Shown: positions 1 to 8,504, counted from the first letter of the stretch. The stretch: 64,000 bases of DNA from Pseudomonadota bacterium (GCA_021848825.1 JAJZTQ010000001.1:186001-250000), one strand, 5' to 3'. Made by a program: numbers and translations. Notes: generated from the sequence alone by a model not told the origin.

Positions 1-269
1 CCTGCTCCCCTGAAAACGGCAAGCTGACAACCCAGTTTCATTTCAACATTCCCAGATCCCGGCGCGTAAAGGGCCTTATGGATTCCCATGGCGAAAATTC
101 GCTGTCAAAGTCTTTATGGATTTATCAGATAGATAAGGCCGGAAAATTAAGTAGAAGTTAAGCAAAATTTGAGTAAAATTCCGGAAGCGATTCGGGGCGT
201 GGACACAGGGATTCTCGAAATAGCGATACAGAGCCGCCCGATCTAGACGAGATAACATGGAGAAAACAA
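1..269. other. Leader/intergenic DNA upstream of the cytochrome gene
   Basis: No convincing gene is seen here. GGCCTTAT at 72-79 is matched by ATAAGGCC at 133-140, an inverted repeat with a long spacer, and TTATGGATT occurs directly at 76-84 and 114-122. These could be part of an mRNA leader or operator, but nothing here identifies a regulator. No clear -35/-10 pair was found. A Shine-Dalgarno GGAG lies at 259-262, just before the downstream start. Confidence 0.35.
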
Positions 270-2309
270 ATGAATTTGGGAACAGCCTCGCTGAAGTTGT
301 TGGGTGCCGCATTGGCGGCGATGGTCGCAGGCTCCGCACTGGCTGATGCGCCTTCGTCCGACCTCGCCCTGGTCAAGAAGGGCGAATATCTGGCTCACCT
401 GGGCGACTGTGTTGCCTGTCATACTGCGCCTGGCGGCAAGCCGCTCGCCGGCGGGCTGGAAATGAAAACGCCCTTCGGTGTCATTCATTCCACCAATATC
501 ACGCCGGACAAGGCGGACGGCATCGGCGCCTATACTTTCGAAGAGTTCGACCGCGCGATGCGGCGCGGCGTGGCGCGCGATGGCCACAATCTTTACCCGG
601 CCATGCCCTATCCTTCATTCGCGAGAATCGCGCAGGATGACATGAGGGCCCTCTATGCCTATCTCATGCATGGCGTGGCGCCCGTATCCGAGCCCAACAA
701 GCCCAATGACATGAAGTTCCCGTTCAATATCCGCCTGGGGCTCGCAGGCTGGAACATGGTCTTCCTGGATAAAGGCGCCTTCCGCTATGATCCTGCCCAC
801 AGCCCGCAGTGGAATCGGGGCGCCTATATCGTCCAGGGTCTGGGTCACTGCGGTTCCTGCCATACGCCGCGCGGACTGGGTTTCGAGGAGAAGGCCATGA
901 GCGATTCCGGCAGCGACGGCAGGTACTTCCTGGCAGGAGCGGATGTCGAGCACTGGCGCGCCGTCAATCTGCGCAATATCTGGACCGGCCCCGAGATCGC
1001 ACAGTTCCTGAAGACGGGTGAGAATAATCGCGGTACGGCCTACGGCGGCATGGCCGAAGTGGTCCACTTCAGCTCTCAGCACTTCACGCCTGGGGATCTG
1101 GCCGCGGTCGGCGAGTACATTCATTCGCTTTCACCCAATCCAGATGAAGCGCCGGGAGCTAACGCCGTGTCGGTGGACGTTGCACAAACCAGCAAGGAGA
1201 TCTATGCCACCCGCGGCGGCCTGGGCTATGTGCAGTTCTGCGCCACCTGCCACCAGAGCGACGGCAAGGGCGCGACCCGCTTCTTCCCCACGCTGGCAGG
1301 CAATACTTCCATCCAGGCAAACGATCCGGCTTCCCTCATCCACGTCATGCTGACGGGCTCCGCATCGCCTCAAACCCTCTCGTCCCCGCATGTTTTCTCG
1401 ATGCCTTCCTATTCCGTGCTGAATGACCAGGAACTCGCGGAAATCGCCACTTTCGTCCGGACGCACTGGGGCAACAAGGGAAGCCCTGTGACGGCGGAAG
1501 AGATTCACAAGATGCGAAAGGCTTTGGAACTGAAGCATGTTGAACCGCCGAAATTCAATCCGCCTCGTTATGCAGATATGCTGAAGAGCGCCAATGCAAG
1601 CCAGCTGATCTACGGCATGCAGCTGATGCGCGATACCAAGCGCCTGCTGCCGAACTATGTGGGAGGCGGACTGAACTGCGACAGCTGCCATATCAATGGC
1701 GGAACGATGGCGCTTGGCTCACCCTATGTCGGGGTCGCGGCCCAGTTTCCGAGCTACAATCCCCGCGCCGGCCGCATCATCGACTTCAAGGATCGCGTCA
1801 ATGGTTGCATGCTGCGTTCGATGGCAGGAAAACCGCTGGACAAGAACTCGAACGAGATGAACGCGATGATTGCCTACATGGACTGGATGCGAAATGGCTA
1901 TCAGATGAAGCAGAAGATCCCTGGCCGCGGCGTCGGGAAAATCAGCAAGAGCATCGTGCCCAACGCGGCGAACGGGAAGGAAGTCTACAATCATTCCTGC
2001 GCCGTCTGCCACGGTAAAAACGGCGAAGGCATCAAGCGCGCCGATGGCAGCTACCTGTTCCCGCCGCTTTGGGGCAACGACTCCTACAATATCGGCGCAG
2101 GGATTGCCAAGACCTATACCGCAGCTGCTTTCGCGAAGAACGTCATGCCGCTTTCCAACACCTTCTCATTCCCGATTGGCCAGGGCGGTCTGACGGATCA
2201 GCAGGCGGTGGATGTCGGCGAGTACTTCAGCCATATGCCCCGCAGGGATTTTCCAGCCAAGGTGAAAGACTGGCCGAATGGCGGCAAGCCGAGCGACTCC
2301 CGCTATTGA
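270..2309 (+). CDS. Secreted pentaheme cytochrome c: AdhB-type triheme unit fused to a TsdA-like diheme unit
   Basis: The 679-residue product starts with a Sec signal peptide (about residues 1-25, ending ALA). Five CxxCH haem sites follow: 47-51 (CVACH), 194-198 (CGSCH), 324-328 (CATCH), 470-474 (CDSCH) and 577-581 (CAVCH). Residues 30-410 resemble the triheme cytochrome subunit of membrane alcohol or gluconate dehydrogenases. Residues 430-670 resemble diheme thiosulfate dehydrogenase TsdA, including the DRVNGCM segment whose Cys513 matches the unusual haem-ligand Cys of TsdA. Each half is a known family; the fusion is what is visible here. The protein should act in the periplasm as an electron carrier or as a thiosulfate/tetrathionate enzyme feeding a triheme relay, which is inference. 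No dehydrogenase flavin or PQQ subunit lies beside it in the window. GGAG at 259-262 supports the start, and a strong terminator follows, so it is probably monocistronic. Arg codons are mostly CGC, unlike many neighbours. Confidence 0.85.
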   Translation: MNLGTASLKLLGAALAAMVAGSALADAPSSDLALVKKGEYLAHLGDCVACHTAPGGKPLAGGLEMKTPFGVIHSTNITPDKADGIGAYTFEEFDRAMRRGVARDGHNLYPAMPYPSFARIAQDDMRALYAYLMHGVAPVSEPNKPNDMKFPFNIRLGLAGWNMVFLDKGAFRYDPAHSPQWNRGAYIVQGLGHCGSCHTPRGLGFEEKAMSDSGSDGRYFLAGADVEHWRAVNLRNIWTGPEIAQFLKTGENNRGTAYGGMAEVVHFSSQHFTPGDLAAVGEYIHSLSPNPDEAPGANAVSVDVAQTSKEIYATRGGLGYVQFCATCHQSDGKGATRFFPTLAGNTSIQANDPASLIHVMLTGSASPQTLSSPHVFSMPSYSVLNDQELAEIATFVRTHWGNKGSPVTAEEIHKMRKALELKHVEPPKFNPPRYADMLKSANASQLIYGMQLMRDTKRLLPNYVGGGLNCDSCHINGGTMALGSPYVGVAAQFPSYNPRAGRIIDFKDRVNGCMLRSMAGKPLDKNSNEMNAMIAYMDWMRNGYQMKQKIPGRGVGKISKSIVPNAANGKEVYNHSCAVCHGKNGEGIKRADGSYLFPPLWGNDSYNIGAGIAKTYTAAAFAKNVMPLSNTFSFPIGQGGLTDQQAVDVGEYFSHMPRRDFPAKVKDWPNGGKPSDSRY

Positions 2310-2640
2310 TCGGGCTTCGATGAAAGGGCTGCCTGTCGGATCGAAGATGTGAAATTTTCATGGCGGTCAATGGGTATCGTTCTCTTGCGGGCACCTTCGG
2401 GTGCCCGTTTTTTTGTTGCCCTGAAGACGCCATCATTGGCTTGATCGCCTGGAAAAAGTTGCGCCATCCACATGGCGCTTCGATTCTCGTGAAGTCTGTT
2501 CTTGATCCGGAGCATTTCGGTTGCTGCGCCACGACTCGAACGGATCGATGGGTATCATTCCTGCTTGATACCCCGGAATGCTGGATTTTGTCGCAAGCGT
2601 GACAATTGCGGCGACGGGGCCCGGAAACCATGGAGGAATG
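2310..2640. other. 331-bp gene-free stretch between the cytochrome and the Cys-rich gene
   Basis: This stretch holds the terminator at 2388-2414 and a second perfect hairpin: GCGCCAT at 2461-2467, loop CCAC, ATGGCGC at 2472-2478. Read on the minus strand, that hairpin is followed by AAC and five T, so it could end leftward transcripts. No other feature is recognised until GGAGG at 2632-2636, the ribosome-binding site of the next gene. Confidence 0.5.
2388..2414 (+). terminator. Rho-independent terminator after the cytochrome gene
   Basis: A perfect 8-bp stem, CGGGCACC at 2388-2395 and GGTGCCCG at 2400-2407, encloses a stable TTCG tetraloop and is followed directly by seven T (2408-2414). It lies 79 bp past the cytochrome stop codon. 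This is the clearest intrinsic terminator in the window. Confidence 0.95.
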
Positions 2641-3132
2641 ATGACTGACATGTCGGAACTCATACGGCGTAAAAAGCCGCTTAACCTTGCCATCGTCCAT
2701 GTTGACCCGGACGCATTCCTGGAACACTACCGGGGCTGGCTGGAGATTACCGCTTTCATCAAGGCCCAGCTGCGCACCGGAGAACTGGACTGCGGGGTTG
2801 CGCTCCCTGGCACGGCGCGACTGAGTTCAGGCCTCATCTTCGATCTCGCCGAACCTGATCTCCTGCCTTCGGGTTACAAACCACAAGGAACAGCCATGGC
2901 AAGTTTCATTCCATGTAAAGGCAAAACCGCCTGCCACGATGACGGCACGAGCTGTCTTGCCTGCGGCCGCAGCCTGAATGAAATTGAAGAAACACGCCGC
3001 CTCATCGACGCCCTGGCGGAACTCGCCATCGCGCAGCAACATGAAAACGTCGAGGAATTTGTCTCCTATGTCGCCCGCAAGGTGGAAAGCAAGGTCAACT
3101 ACCGGAACGGGAAAGGAATTGCGCCGCGCTGA
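2641..3132 (+). CDS. Small Cys-rich protein with a DUF1289-like zinc motif in its C-terminal half
   Basis: The 163-residue product has an N-terminal half (1-85) that I do not recognise. In the C-terminal half Cys92, Cys98, Cys105 and Cys108 sit in a C-x5-C-x6-C-x2-CG pattern followed by RSLNEI, similar to the short DUF1289 zinc-binding family. A helical tail follows. GGAGG at 2632-2636 is 4 bp before ATG 2641; ATGs at 2638 and 2650 are in frame and also possible. A second in-frame ATG at 2896 has its own AAGGAA at 2885-2890 and would give a 78-residue protein made only of the zinc module, so an internal start is a real alternative. It converges on maf. Function unknown. Confidence 0.6.
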   Translation: MTDMSELIRRKKPLNLAIVHVDPDAFLEHYRGWLEITAFIKAQLRTGELDCGVALPGTARLSSGLIFDLAEPDLLPSGYKPQGTAMASFIPCKGKTACHDDGTSCLACGRSLNEIEETRRLIDALAELAIAQQHENVEEFVSYVARKVESKVNYRNGKGIAPR

Positions 3133-3171
3133 AGCAATCGGAGTCGGCCCTGTCGCTTGGCGGCGGCCTTT

Positions 3172-3750
3172 TCAGATGATTTCGACGCCTTCGTTCTTCA
3201 GCATGTCTATGAGCGCGATCAGAGGAAGGCCTATCAGCGCATTCGGGTCTTCGCCCTTCATCGACGAGACAAGGACGATGCCCAATCCTTCCGATTTCGC
3301 GCTGCCTGCGCAATTGTATGGTTCGTCTAGCTCGAGATAGCGCCTGATCTGGTCATCCGTATAGCGCCTGAATGTGACTTCGCAGGGGACGATACCGGAC
3401 TGCATGCGGTCATTGCTGCTGTTGTAGAGGCAGAGAGCGCTGTGGAAGATCACTGTTCTGCCCCGCATCGCTTTCAATTGTCCGAAGGCATTGTCGAAAT
3501 TGCGGGGCTTGCCGATCTGCAGCCCGTCCAGCACGGCGACCTGGTCGCAGCCTATGATCAGGGCATCCGGATAATCCCGTCCGACCTTCCTCGCTTTTTC
3601 CATGGCAAGCCGCAATGCCGTCTCTTCAGGGGCTTCGTGAGCGGCAGGTGTTTCGTCTATTTCAGGGGAAACGATGTCGAAAGGCATGCGCAGCCGCTCA
3701 AGCAGCATTCTTCGATAAGGGGAAGAGGAGGCGAGTATCAGGCAGTTCAT
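3172..3750 (-). CDS. yceF: Maf-family nucleotide pyrophosphatase (YceF type)
   Basis: The 192-residue product has the Maf N-terminus (LILASSSPYRR), the substrate segment DETP and the acidic metal-binding segment IIGCDQVAV. Maf proteins hydrolyse non-canonical or modified nucleoside triphosphates. The YceF subgroup acts on 7-methyl-GTP and, as in E. coli, is divergent from yceD-rpmF-plsX, which is the arrangement here. I start the protein at ATG 3750 because it gives the family N-terminus; the frame is open another 33 codons upstream, but that extension would run into yceD. No good Shine-Dalgarno is seen before 3750. The 39 bp to the upstream yceD start hold the yceD promoter. Confidence 0.9.
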   Translation of the reverse strand: MNCLILASSSPYRRMLLERLRMPFDIVSPEIDETPAAHEAPEETALRLAMEKARKVGRDYPDALIIGCDQVAVLDGLQIGKPRNFDNAFGQLKAMRGRTVIFHSALCLYNSSNDRMQSGIVPCEVTFRRYTDDQIRRYLELDEPYNCAGSAKSEGLGIVLVSSMKGEDPNALIGLPLIALIDMLKNEGVEII

Positions 3751-3751
3751 T

Positions 3752-3780
3752 TTGACAGAAAAAACAAAAAAATATACAAT
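3752..3780 (+). promoter_or_regulatory. Near-consensus sigma-70 promoter for the yceD-rpmF-fab operon
   Basis: TTGACA at 3752-3757, a 17-bp spacer, then TACAAT at 3775-3780, with only one base off consensus across both hexamers. The predicted start point is about 3787. The only sensible yceD start codons are 3784 and 3790, so the transcript would be leaderless or nearly so. The -35 begins 1 bp outside the divergent maf gene. Confidence 0.85.
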
Positions 3781-3789
3781 TAAATGCTT

Positions 3790-4257
3790 ATGTCCGAGCA
3801 GACTGCCATCGATGGATTCGAATTTGCCCGCATGGGCAAGTCGCTTCATGGGAAAATGGAAGTCTCTCGTTTTGAAAGGCTGGCCGACCTATTGTATTCG
3901 AATTCGGGTCAGGTTGACTACGCGATTTCCGGCGAAATGGACGAAGAAGGCGGTCATTTGCTGCATATCGCCATAGCCGGCACGCTGCATCTGCGCTGTC
4001 AACGCTGTCTCGGAGACATCGAATATGCTCTGGATCTGAATGCCAGCCTGATGCTTTTTAAGGATGAGTCCGACCTCGTCAGCATAGAGGAAGAGGATCC
4101 GGACGTGGACGGCATAGTCGTCAAGGACAAACTGGAAATTCTGTCCATGATCGAGGATGAAATCCTGCTCGACCTGCCATTTTCCCCAAGGCATGAAGCA
4201 TGCGAAGGGAAGGTCGAAAGGGAGTCGCCTTTCTCGGTCCTGAAGGGCAGAATTTGA
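3790..4257 (+). CDS. yceD: YceD/DUF177 protein, 23S rRNA accumulation factor
   Basis: The 155-residue product matches the DUF177 family: a basic N-terminal segment (IDGFEFARMGKSLHGK), the CQRC pair in LRCQRCLGD near the middle, an acidic stretch (EEEDPD) and the ILDLPFSPRH-like tail. YceD is needed for normal 23S rRNA levels in bacteria and chloroplasts and is encoded just before rpmF, as here. In-frame ATGs lie at 3784 and 3790. No Shine-Dalgarno precedes either, and the strong promoter at 3752-3780 predicts transcription from about 3787, so I use 3790 and infer leaderless translation. Confidence 0.88.
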   Translation: MSEQTAIDGFEFARMGKSLHGKMEVSRFERLADLLYSNSGQVDYAISGEMDEEGGHLLHIAIAGTLHLRCQRCLGDIEYALDLNASLMLFKDESDLVSIEEEDPDVDGIVVKDKLEILSMIEDEILLDLPFSPRHEACEGKVERESPFSVLKGRI

Positions 4258-4287
4258 GCTTGAAATTTATTATTTAGGAGTCGAAAT

Positions 4288-4467
4288 ATGGCTGTCCAAC
4301 AAAACAAGAAATCCCCCTCCAAGCGCGGCATGCACAGGGCGCATGATTTCCTGACCAACCCGCCTATTGCAGTCGAGGCATCGACCGGCGAAGTGCATCT
4401 GCGCCATCATGTCAGCCCGAACGGCTTCTATCGCGGCAAGAAAGTGACGAAAGGCAAGGGCGAGTAA
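4288..4467 (+). CDS. rpmF: Ribosomal protein bL32
   Basis: A 59-codon frame encodes a basic protein beginning [20 protein letters not shown], the typical bL32 N-terminus, and ending in a Lys/Gly-rich tail. It is a structural protein of the 50S subunit. The zinc Cys residues found in some bL32 proteins are absent. AGGAG at 4276-4280 is 7 bp before ATG. It sits 30 bp after yceD and 47 bp before plsX, and is presumably driven by the promoter at 3752. Too short for many automatic callers, but length, start and neighbours all agree. Confidence 0.97.
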   Translation: MAVQQNKKSPSKRGMHRAHDFLTNPPIAVEASTGEVHLRHHVSPNGFYRGKKVTKGKGE

Positions 4468-4514
4468 AAGCCTGCTGATGGTTTTCGTCCTTCGTTTTCC
4501 GGGTTGAACCGGGC

Positions 4515-5528
4515 ATGGAAGCTACGGCTATCACGGTTGCCATCGATTGCATGGGCGGCGACCATGGTCCTGAAGTGACCGTTCCGGCGGCGCTGAGGTT
4601 TTTGCAGGAAAATGCTGAAGCCAGCGTGATCCTGGTTGGTTTTCTGGATGCAATCGAAGCGGAGCTGCAATCGAGGAAAGCGGGCGCAACTCCCCGTCTC
4701 GTCATCCAGCCCGCCAGCGAAGTGGTCGAAATGCACGACCCTCCCGCTGCCGCGCTCAAGAACAAGAAGGATTCCTCGATGAGGATCGCCGTCAACCTCG
4801 TCAAGGAAGGACGGGCTCAGGCCTGCGTCAGCGCCGGCAATACCGGTGCGCTGATGGCGATATCGAGATTCGTCCTGAAGATGGTTTCAGGAATAGAGCG
4901 GCCTGCCATCATCACGACCCTGCCGACGCTCAAGGGAAGAACCTACATGCTCGACATGGGAGCGAACGTCGATTGCAGTGCGGAACACCTCCTTCAATTC
5001 GCCATCATGGGTTCAGTGCTCGTTTCATCAGTCGAGAAGCTTGATAGGCCGAGTGTAGGGCTGCTCAATGTCGGGGAAGAGGAAATCAAGGGCAACGAGG
5101 TGGTGAAGCGCGCATCGGAACTCCTCAAGGGAAGCGGACTGAATTTCATAGGCAATGTCGAAGGCGACGATATTTTCAAGGGGACTGCGGATATTGTCGT
5201 GTGCGACGGATTCGTCGGAAATGTCGCGCTCAAGACTTCCGAGGGACTCGCGCACATGCTCGCGACTTTCCTCAGGCAGGAATACGGCAGGAGTCTCCTG
5301 ACCAGGCTGGCTGGTCTCATTTCCCTTCCCGTCATCAATGCCTTCAAGAACAGGGTCGATTCACGGCGATACAACGGGGCGAGCCTGCTCGGGCTGAAAG
5401 GCATCGTCATCAAGAGCCACGGATCAGCCGATGTCTATTCATTCAAGTTCGCACTCGATCGCGCGCTGGAAGAGGCCAGAAGCGGGATGCTGAACGAACT
5501 CGGCAAGCGCATGGCGGGAGCATTCTGA
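4515..5528 (+). CDS. plsX: Phosphate acyltransferase PlsX
   Basis: The 337-residue protein has the PlsX N-terminus [14 protein letters not shown], a central [10 protein letters not shown] motif and [11 protein letters not shown], all family markers. PlsX makes acyl-phosphate from acyl-ACP, the acyl donor for phospholipid synthesis at the inner face of the membrane. It is the third gene of the operon and its TGA overlaps the fabH ATG by one base. No clear Shine-Dalgarno precedes ATG 4515, but the family N-terminus starts within six residues of it. Length is normal for the family. Confidence 0.96.
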   Translation: MEATAITVAIDCMGGDHGPEVTVPAALRFLQENAEASVILVGFLDAIEAELQSRKAGATPRLVIQPASEVVEMHDPPAAALKNKKDSSMRIAVNLVKEGRAQACVSAGNTGALMAISRFVLKMVSGIERPAIITTLPTLKGRTYMLDMGANVDCSAEHLLQFAIMGSVLVSSVEKLDRPSVGLLNVGEEEIKGNEVVKRASELLKGSGLNFIGNVEGDDIFKGTADIVVCDGFVGNVALKTSEGLAHMLATFLRQEYGRSLLTRLAGLISLPVINAFKNRVDSRRYNGASLLGLKGIVIKSHGSADVYSFKFALDRALEEARSGMLNELGKRMAGAF

Positions 5529-6487
5529 TGTATTCCAGAATTATCGGTACCGGAAGCCATCTTCCGGAAAAAGTGCTTTCCAACCAGGATCTGGAGAGGA
5601 TGGTCGATACCTCCCATGAATGGATCGTGACGAGGACAGGCATCGTCGAGCGGCATATTGCCGGAGAAAACGAACTGGCCAGCGACCTTGCGCTCCATGC
5701 GAGCCGAAAGGCGATCGAGGCGGCGGGAATAAGTCTGAACGAAATCGATCTCGTCATCGTCGCGACGACCACGTCGGACATGCTTTTTCCGAGCACTGCG
5801 GCGATTCTCCAGTCCAAGCTCGGGCTCGCCAATCATTGCGCCGCCTTCGATGTACAAGCTGTCTGCACGGGTTTCATTTATGCCTTGTCCACAGCGGACT
5901 GCTATCTCAAATCGGGCAGATACAGGCACGCGCTCGTGGTGGGGACTGAAGTGCTTTCCAGGATCATCGACTGGACAGACCGCTCGACCTGCGTGCTCTT
6001 CGGAGATGGCGCAGGTGCGGTCGTTTTGAAAGCGGACAGCGAGGCGGGCATCCTTTCTTCCCATCTTCATGCCGACGGCAGCCAGAACCCCATCCTGGCC
6101 GTGCCGGGGCGGGTCTGCAACGGGAAAATCGAAGGTTCGCCATTCGTTTACATGAGCGGGAACGCCGTATTCAAGATCGCAGTCAATGTGCTCGAACAGG
6201 TTGCGGAAGAGGCCATGCATGCAAACGGCATGACGCCTTCCGACATAGACTGGCTGGTTCCCCATCAGGCCAACATCAGGATCATCGAGGCGACTGCAAA
6301 GAAGCTTTCGCTCGACATGGCGAGGGTGGTCGTCACGGTGGATAGGCACGGCAACACTTCCGCCGCATCGATCCCGCTTGCGCTCGATGAGGCGGCAAGG
6401 GAAGGAAAGTTCAAGAAAGGCGATACACTCCTCCTGGAAGGGGTGGGAGGAGGCATCACATGGGGTGCGATACTGCTCAAATGGTAA
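5528..6487 (+). CDS. fabH: Beta-ketoacyl-ACP synthase III
   Basis: The 319-residue enzyme condenses acetyl-CoA with malonyl-ACP to start fatty acid synthesis. The catalytic triad is present: Cys113 in QAVCTG, His246 in VPHQAN and Asn276 in HGNTS. The Gly-rich C-terminal GVGGGITWG loop is also intact. ATG 5528 overlaps the plsX stop as TGATG, indicating translational coupling. An upstream extension of the frame lies inside plsX in another frame and is not real. Confidence 0.97.
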   Translation: MYSRIIGTGSHLPEKVLSNQDLERMVDTSHEWIVTRTGIVERHIAGENELASDLALHASRKAIEAAGISLNEIDLVIVATTTSDMLFPSTAAILQSKLGLANHCAAFDVQAVCTGFIYALSTADCYLKSGRYRHALVVGTEVLSRIIDWTDRSTCVLFGDGAGAVVLKADSEAGILSSHLHADGSQNPILAVPGRVCNGKIEGSPFVYMSGNAVFKIAVNVLEQVAEEAMHANGMTPSDIDWLVPHQANIRIIEATAKKLSLDMARVVVTVDRHGNTSAASIPLALDEAAREGKFKKGDTLLLEGVGGGITWGAILLKW

Positions 6488-6491
6488 TGAA

Positions 6492-7430
6492 ATGAAATAC
6501 GCATTCGTTTTTCCGGGACAGGGCTCCCAATCCCTGGGCATGATGAATGGATACGAGGGCATCCAGGTCGTGCGCGATACTTTTTCCGAAGCGTCGCAGA
6601 CCCTCGGTGAGGATTTGTGGGAAATGGCGAGTACCGGTCCTGCGGAAATCCTCAATCAGACCATCAATACCCAGCCGCTGATGCTGACGGCAGGCATTGC
6701 AGCCTGGCGCGCCTGGACGAGCCATACCGGTTCGCGGCCTTCGTTTCTGGCAGGGCACAGCCTTGGGGAATATGCAGCACTCGTCGCATCGAATGCGCTT
6801 TCCTTCAAGGATGCCCTTCCGCTCGTCAGATTCAGGGCGAAATGCATGCAGGAAGCCGTTCCAGAAGGGCAGGGCGGTATCGCTGCGATACTGGGGCTCG
6901 ATGACGAGACGGTAAAGAGGGTATGCATCGAGGCGGCCCAGGGCGAAGTGGTGGAAGCGGTGAATTTCAATTCTCCCGGACAGGTCGTGATAGCAGGGCA
7001 AAAGGACGCCGTTCTGAGGGGAATGGAAAAAGCGAAGGAAGCGGGGGCGAAAAGGGCCATCATGCTGCCGATGAGCGTGCCTTCCCATTGCTCGCTGATG
7101 AAGCCTGCCGCCGAAAAGCTCAGAGAATATCTCGGGAGTGTTGCGATAAACAGGCCGGAGATCCCCGTTCTCCACAACATCGATATGGCGCCCCGCGAAG
7201 AACCGGATGAAATCAGGCAGGCTCTCGTGCGGCAGCTCTACAACCCGGTCAGATGGGTGGAAACCATACGCGTATTTTCGCAGGAAGGAGCCCAGGCCGT
7301 CGTGGAATGCGGACCTGGAAAGGTACTCGCCGGGCTCAACAAGCGGATCGAGCCCGAGATTGCTGTTTTTGCTTTGACGGACGCGAGCGCGCTGGAAGAA
7401 GCTGCTGCAAACATGGAGGAAACATGCTGA
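6492..7430 (+). CDS. fabD: Malonyl-CoA:ACP transacylase
   Basis: The 312-residue enzyme loads malonate onto acyl carrier protein. It starts KYAFVFPGQGSQ, has the nucleophile Ser90 in GHSLG and the catalytic His199 in VPSHC. It begins 4 bp after fabH and its last seven bases overlap fabG. The frame is open upstream into fabH, but the FPGQGSQ start fixes the N-terminus at ATG 6492. Confidence 0.97.
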   Translation: MKYAFVFPGQGSQSLGMMNGYEGIQVVRDTFSEASQTLGEDLWEMASTGPAEILNQTINTQPLMLTAGIAAWRAWTSHTGSRPSFLAGHSLGEYAALVASNALSFKDALPLVRFRAKCMQEAVPEGQGGIAAILGLDDETVKRVCIEAAQGEVVEAVNFNSPGQVVIAGQKDAVLRGMEKAKEAGAKRAIMLPMSVPSHCSLMKPAAEKLREYLGSVAINRPEIPVLHNIDMAPREEPDEIRQALVRQLYNPVRWVETIRVFSQEGAQAVVECGPGKVLAGLNKRIEPEIAVFALTDASALEEAAANMEETC

Positions 7431-8164
7431 AGGATCAGATCGCGCTGGTGACAGGGGCAAGCCGCGGGATAGGCAAGGCTGTTGCCCTGGACCTCGGGAA
7501 AAACGGTGCAACGGTGATCGGAACGGCGACAACCGATTCAGGTGCGCAAGCGATTTCAGAATATCTGAAGGAATCGAACATCAATGGCAGGGGATTTGCG
7601 CTCGATGTCAACGATGGCGAAAGAATCGATGCCCTGATCTCCGAGATCAGGAGCGGATTCGGCGAGATTTCCATTCTCGTCAACAATGCGGGGATCACGC
7701 GCGACAATCTGGTGATGCGCATGACCGACTCGGAATGGGACGACATCATGGCGACCAACCTGAAGTCAGTGTTCAGGATGAGCAGGGCGGTCTTGCGCGG
7801 CATGGTGAAGGCGAGATACGGCAGGATCATCAACATCTCATCCGTGGTAGGCGCGATGGGAAATGCCGGGCAGGCCAATTATGCAGCCGCGAAAGCGGGC
7901 ATTTTCGGCTTTTCCAAGTCGCTGGCAAGGGAAATCGGCAGCAGGAACGTGACCGTCAACAGCATCGCGCCCGGCTTCATCGATACAGACATGACCCGTG
8001 CCCTGTCTGAAGCGCAGAGGGAGGCGCTGATCCAGCATGTGCCGTTGAATCGTCTCGGGCAGCCTGAGGATGTCGCGGCAGCCGTGACATTCCTCGCATC
8101 CCCAGCAGCTGGCTACATCACCGGCAGCACGGTTCATGTCAACGGCGGGCTCCATATGGAATAA
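7424..8164 (+). CDS. fabG: 3-oxoacyl-ACP reductase
   Basis: The 246-residue short-chain dehydrogenase reduces 3-oxoacyl-ACP with NADPH. It has the nucleotide motif TGASRGIG (10-17), NNAG (87-90) and the catalytic Ser140, Tyr153 and Lys157. GGAGGA at 7415-7420 supports ATG 7424, which lies inside the end of fabD. Its TAA stop is the first part of an imperfect hairpin at 8163-8198. Confidence 0.97.
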   Translation: MLKDQIALVTGASRGIGKAVALDLGKNGATVIGTATTDSGAQAISEYLKESNINGRGFALDVNDGERIDALISEIRSGFGEISILVNNAGITRDNLVMRMTDSEWDDIMATNLKSVFRMSRAVLRGMVKARYGRIINISSVVGAMGNAGQANYAAAKAGIFGFSKSLAREIGSRNVTVNSIAPGFIDTDMTRALSEAQREALIQHVPLNRLGQPEDVAAAVTFLASPAAGYITGSTVHVNGGLHME

Positions 8165-8198
8165 ATTTGCCCATGCACTTTGCAATGGGGACAAATTT
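8163..8198 (+). other. Imperfect hairpin between fabG and acpP
   Basis: AAATTTG, CCCAT and GCA on the left pair with TGCA, ATGGG and CAAATTT on the right around a CTT loop, giving about 15 pairs with two small bulges. It begins inside the fabG stop codon. The next T-run (8213-8218) is too far away for a standard terminator. It could stabilise the acpP mRNA, mark a processing site, or be an operator overlapping a possible acpP promoter. Confidence 0.5.
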
Positions 8199-8206
8199 GG
8201 TAAAAT
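8180..8206 (+). promoter_or_regulatory. Possible internal promoter for acpP
   Basis: TTGCAA at 8180-8185 and TAAAAT at 8201-8206 are separated by only 15 bp. acpP is very highly expressed in bacteria and usually has its own promoter, and this is the best candidate in the 87-bp gap. The -35 lies inside the hairpin at 8163-8198. The short spacer makes it uncertain. Confidence 0.3.
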
Positions 8207-8251
8207 AATGCGTTTTTTCTGTAAATCAACATAAAAAGGTTAGAGGCAACA

Positions 8252-8488
8252 ATGGAAAACATCGAACAGCGCGTCAAAAAGATAGTCGCCGAACAGCTCG
8301 GGGTGAGCGAAGCCGAGGTCAAGAATGCCTCGTCATTTGTTGATGACCTTGGGGCCGATTCCCTCGATACGGTGGAACTCGTCATGGCGCTCGAGGAAGA
8401 ATTCGAGTGCGAAATTCCGGATGAGGAAGCCGAGAAGATCACCACTGTCCAGCAGGCTATCGATTACATCATTGCGCACCAGAACTGA
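8252..8488 (+). CDS. acpP: Acyl carrier protein
   Basis: The 78-residue acidic protein has the phosphopantetheine attachment Ser37 in the GADSLDT motif and the four-helix ACP pattern. It carries growing acyl chains between the Fab enzymes encoded around it. The start has a moderate AGAGG at about 8241-8246 upstream. It is followed 16 bp later by fabF. Confidence 0.98.
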   Translation: MENIEQRVKKIVAEQLGVSEAEVKNASSFVDDLGADSLDTVELVMALEEEFECEIPDEEAEKITTVQQAIDYIIAHQN

Positions 8489-8504
8489 CTTTGCTGGAGC
8501 GAAT

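Noticed and set aside
5435-6655. 406-codon open frame antisense to fabH
   Set aside because: It is a shadow of fabH codon bias. fabH has all catalytic residues and operon context; the antisense frame has no family match and no ribosome site.
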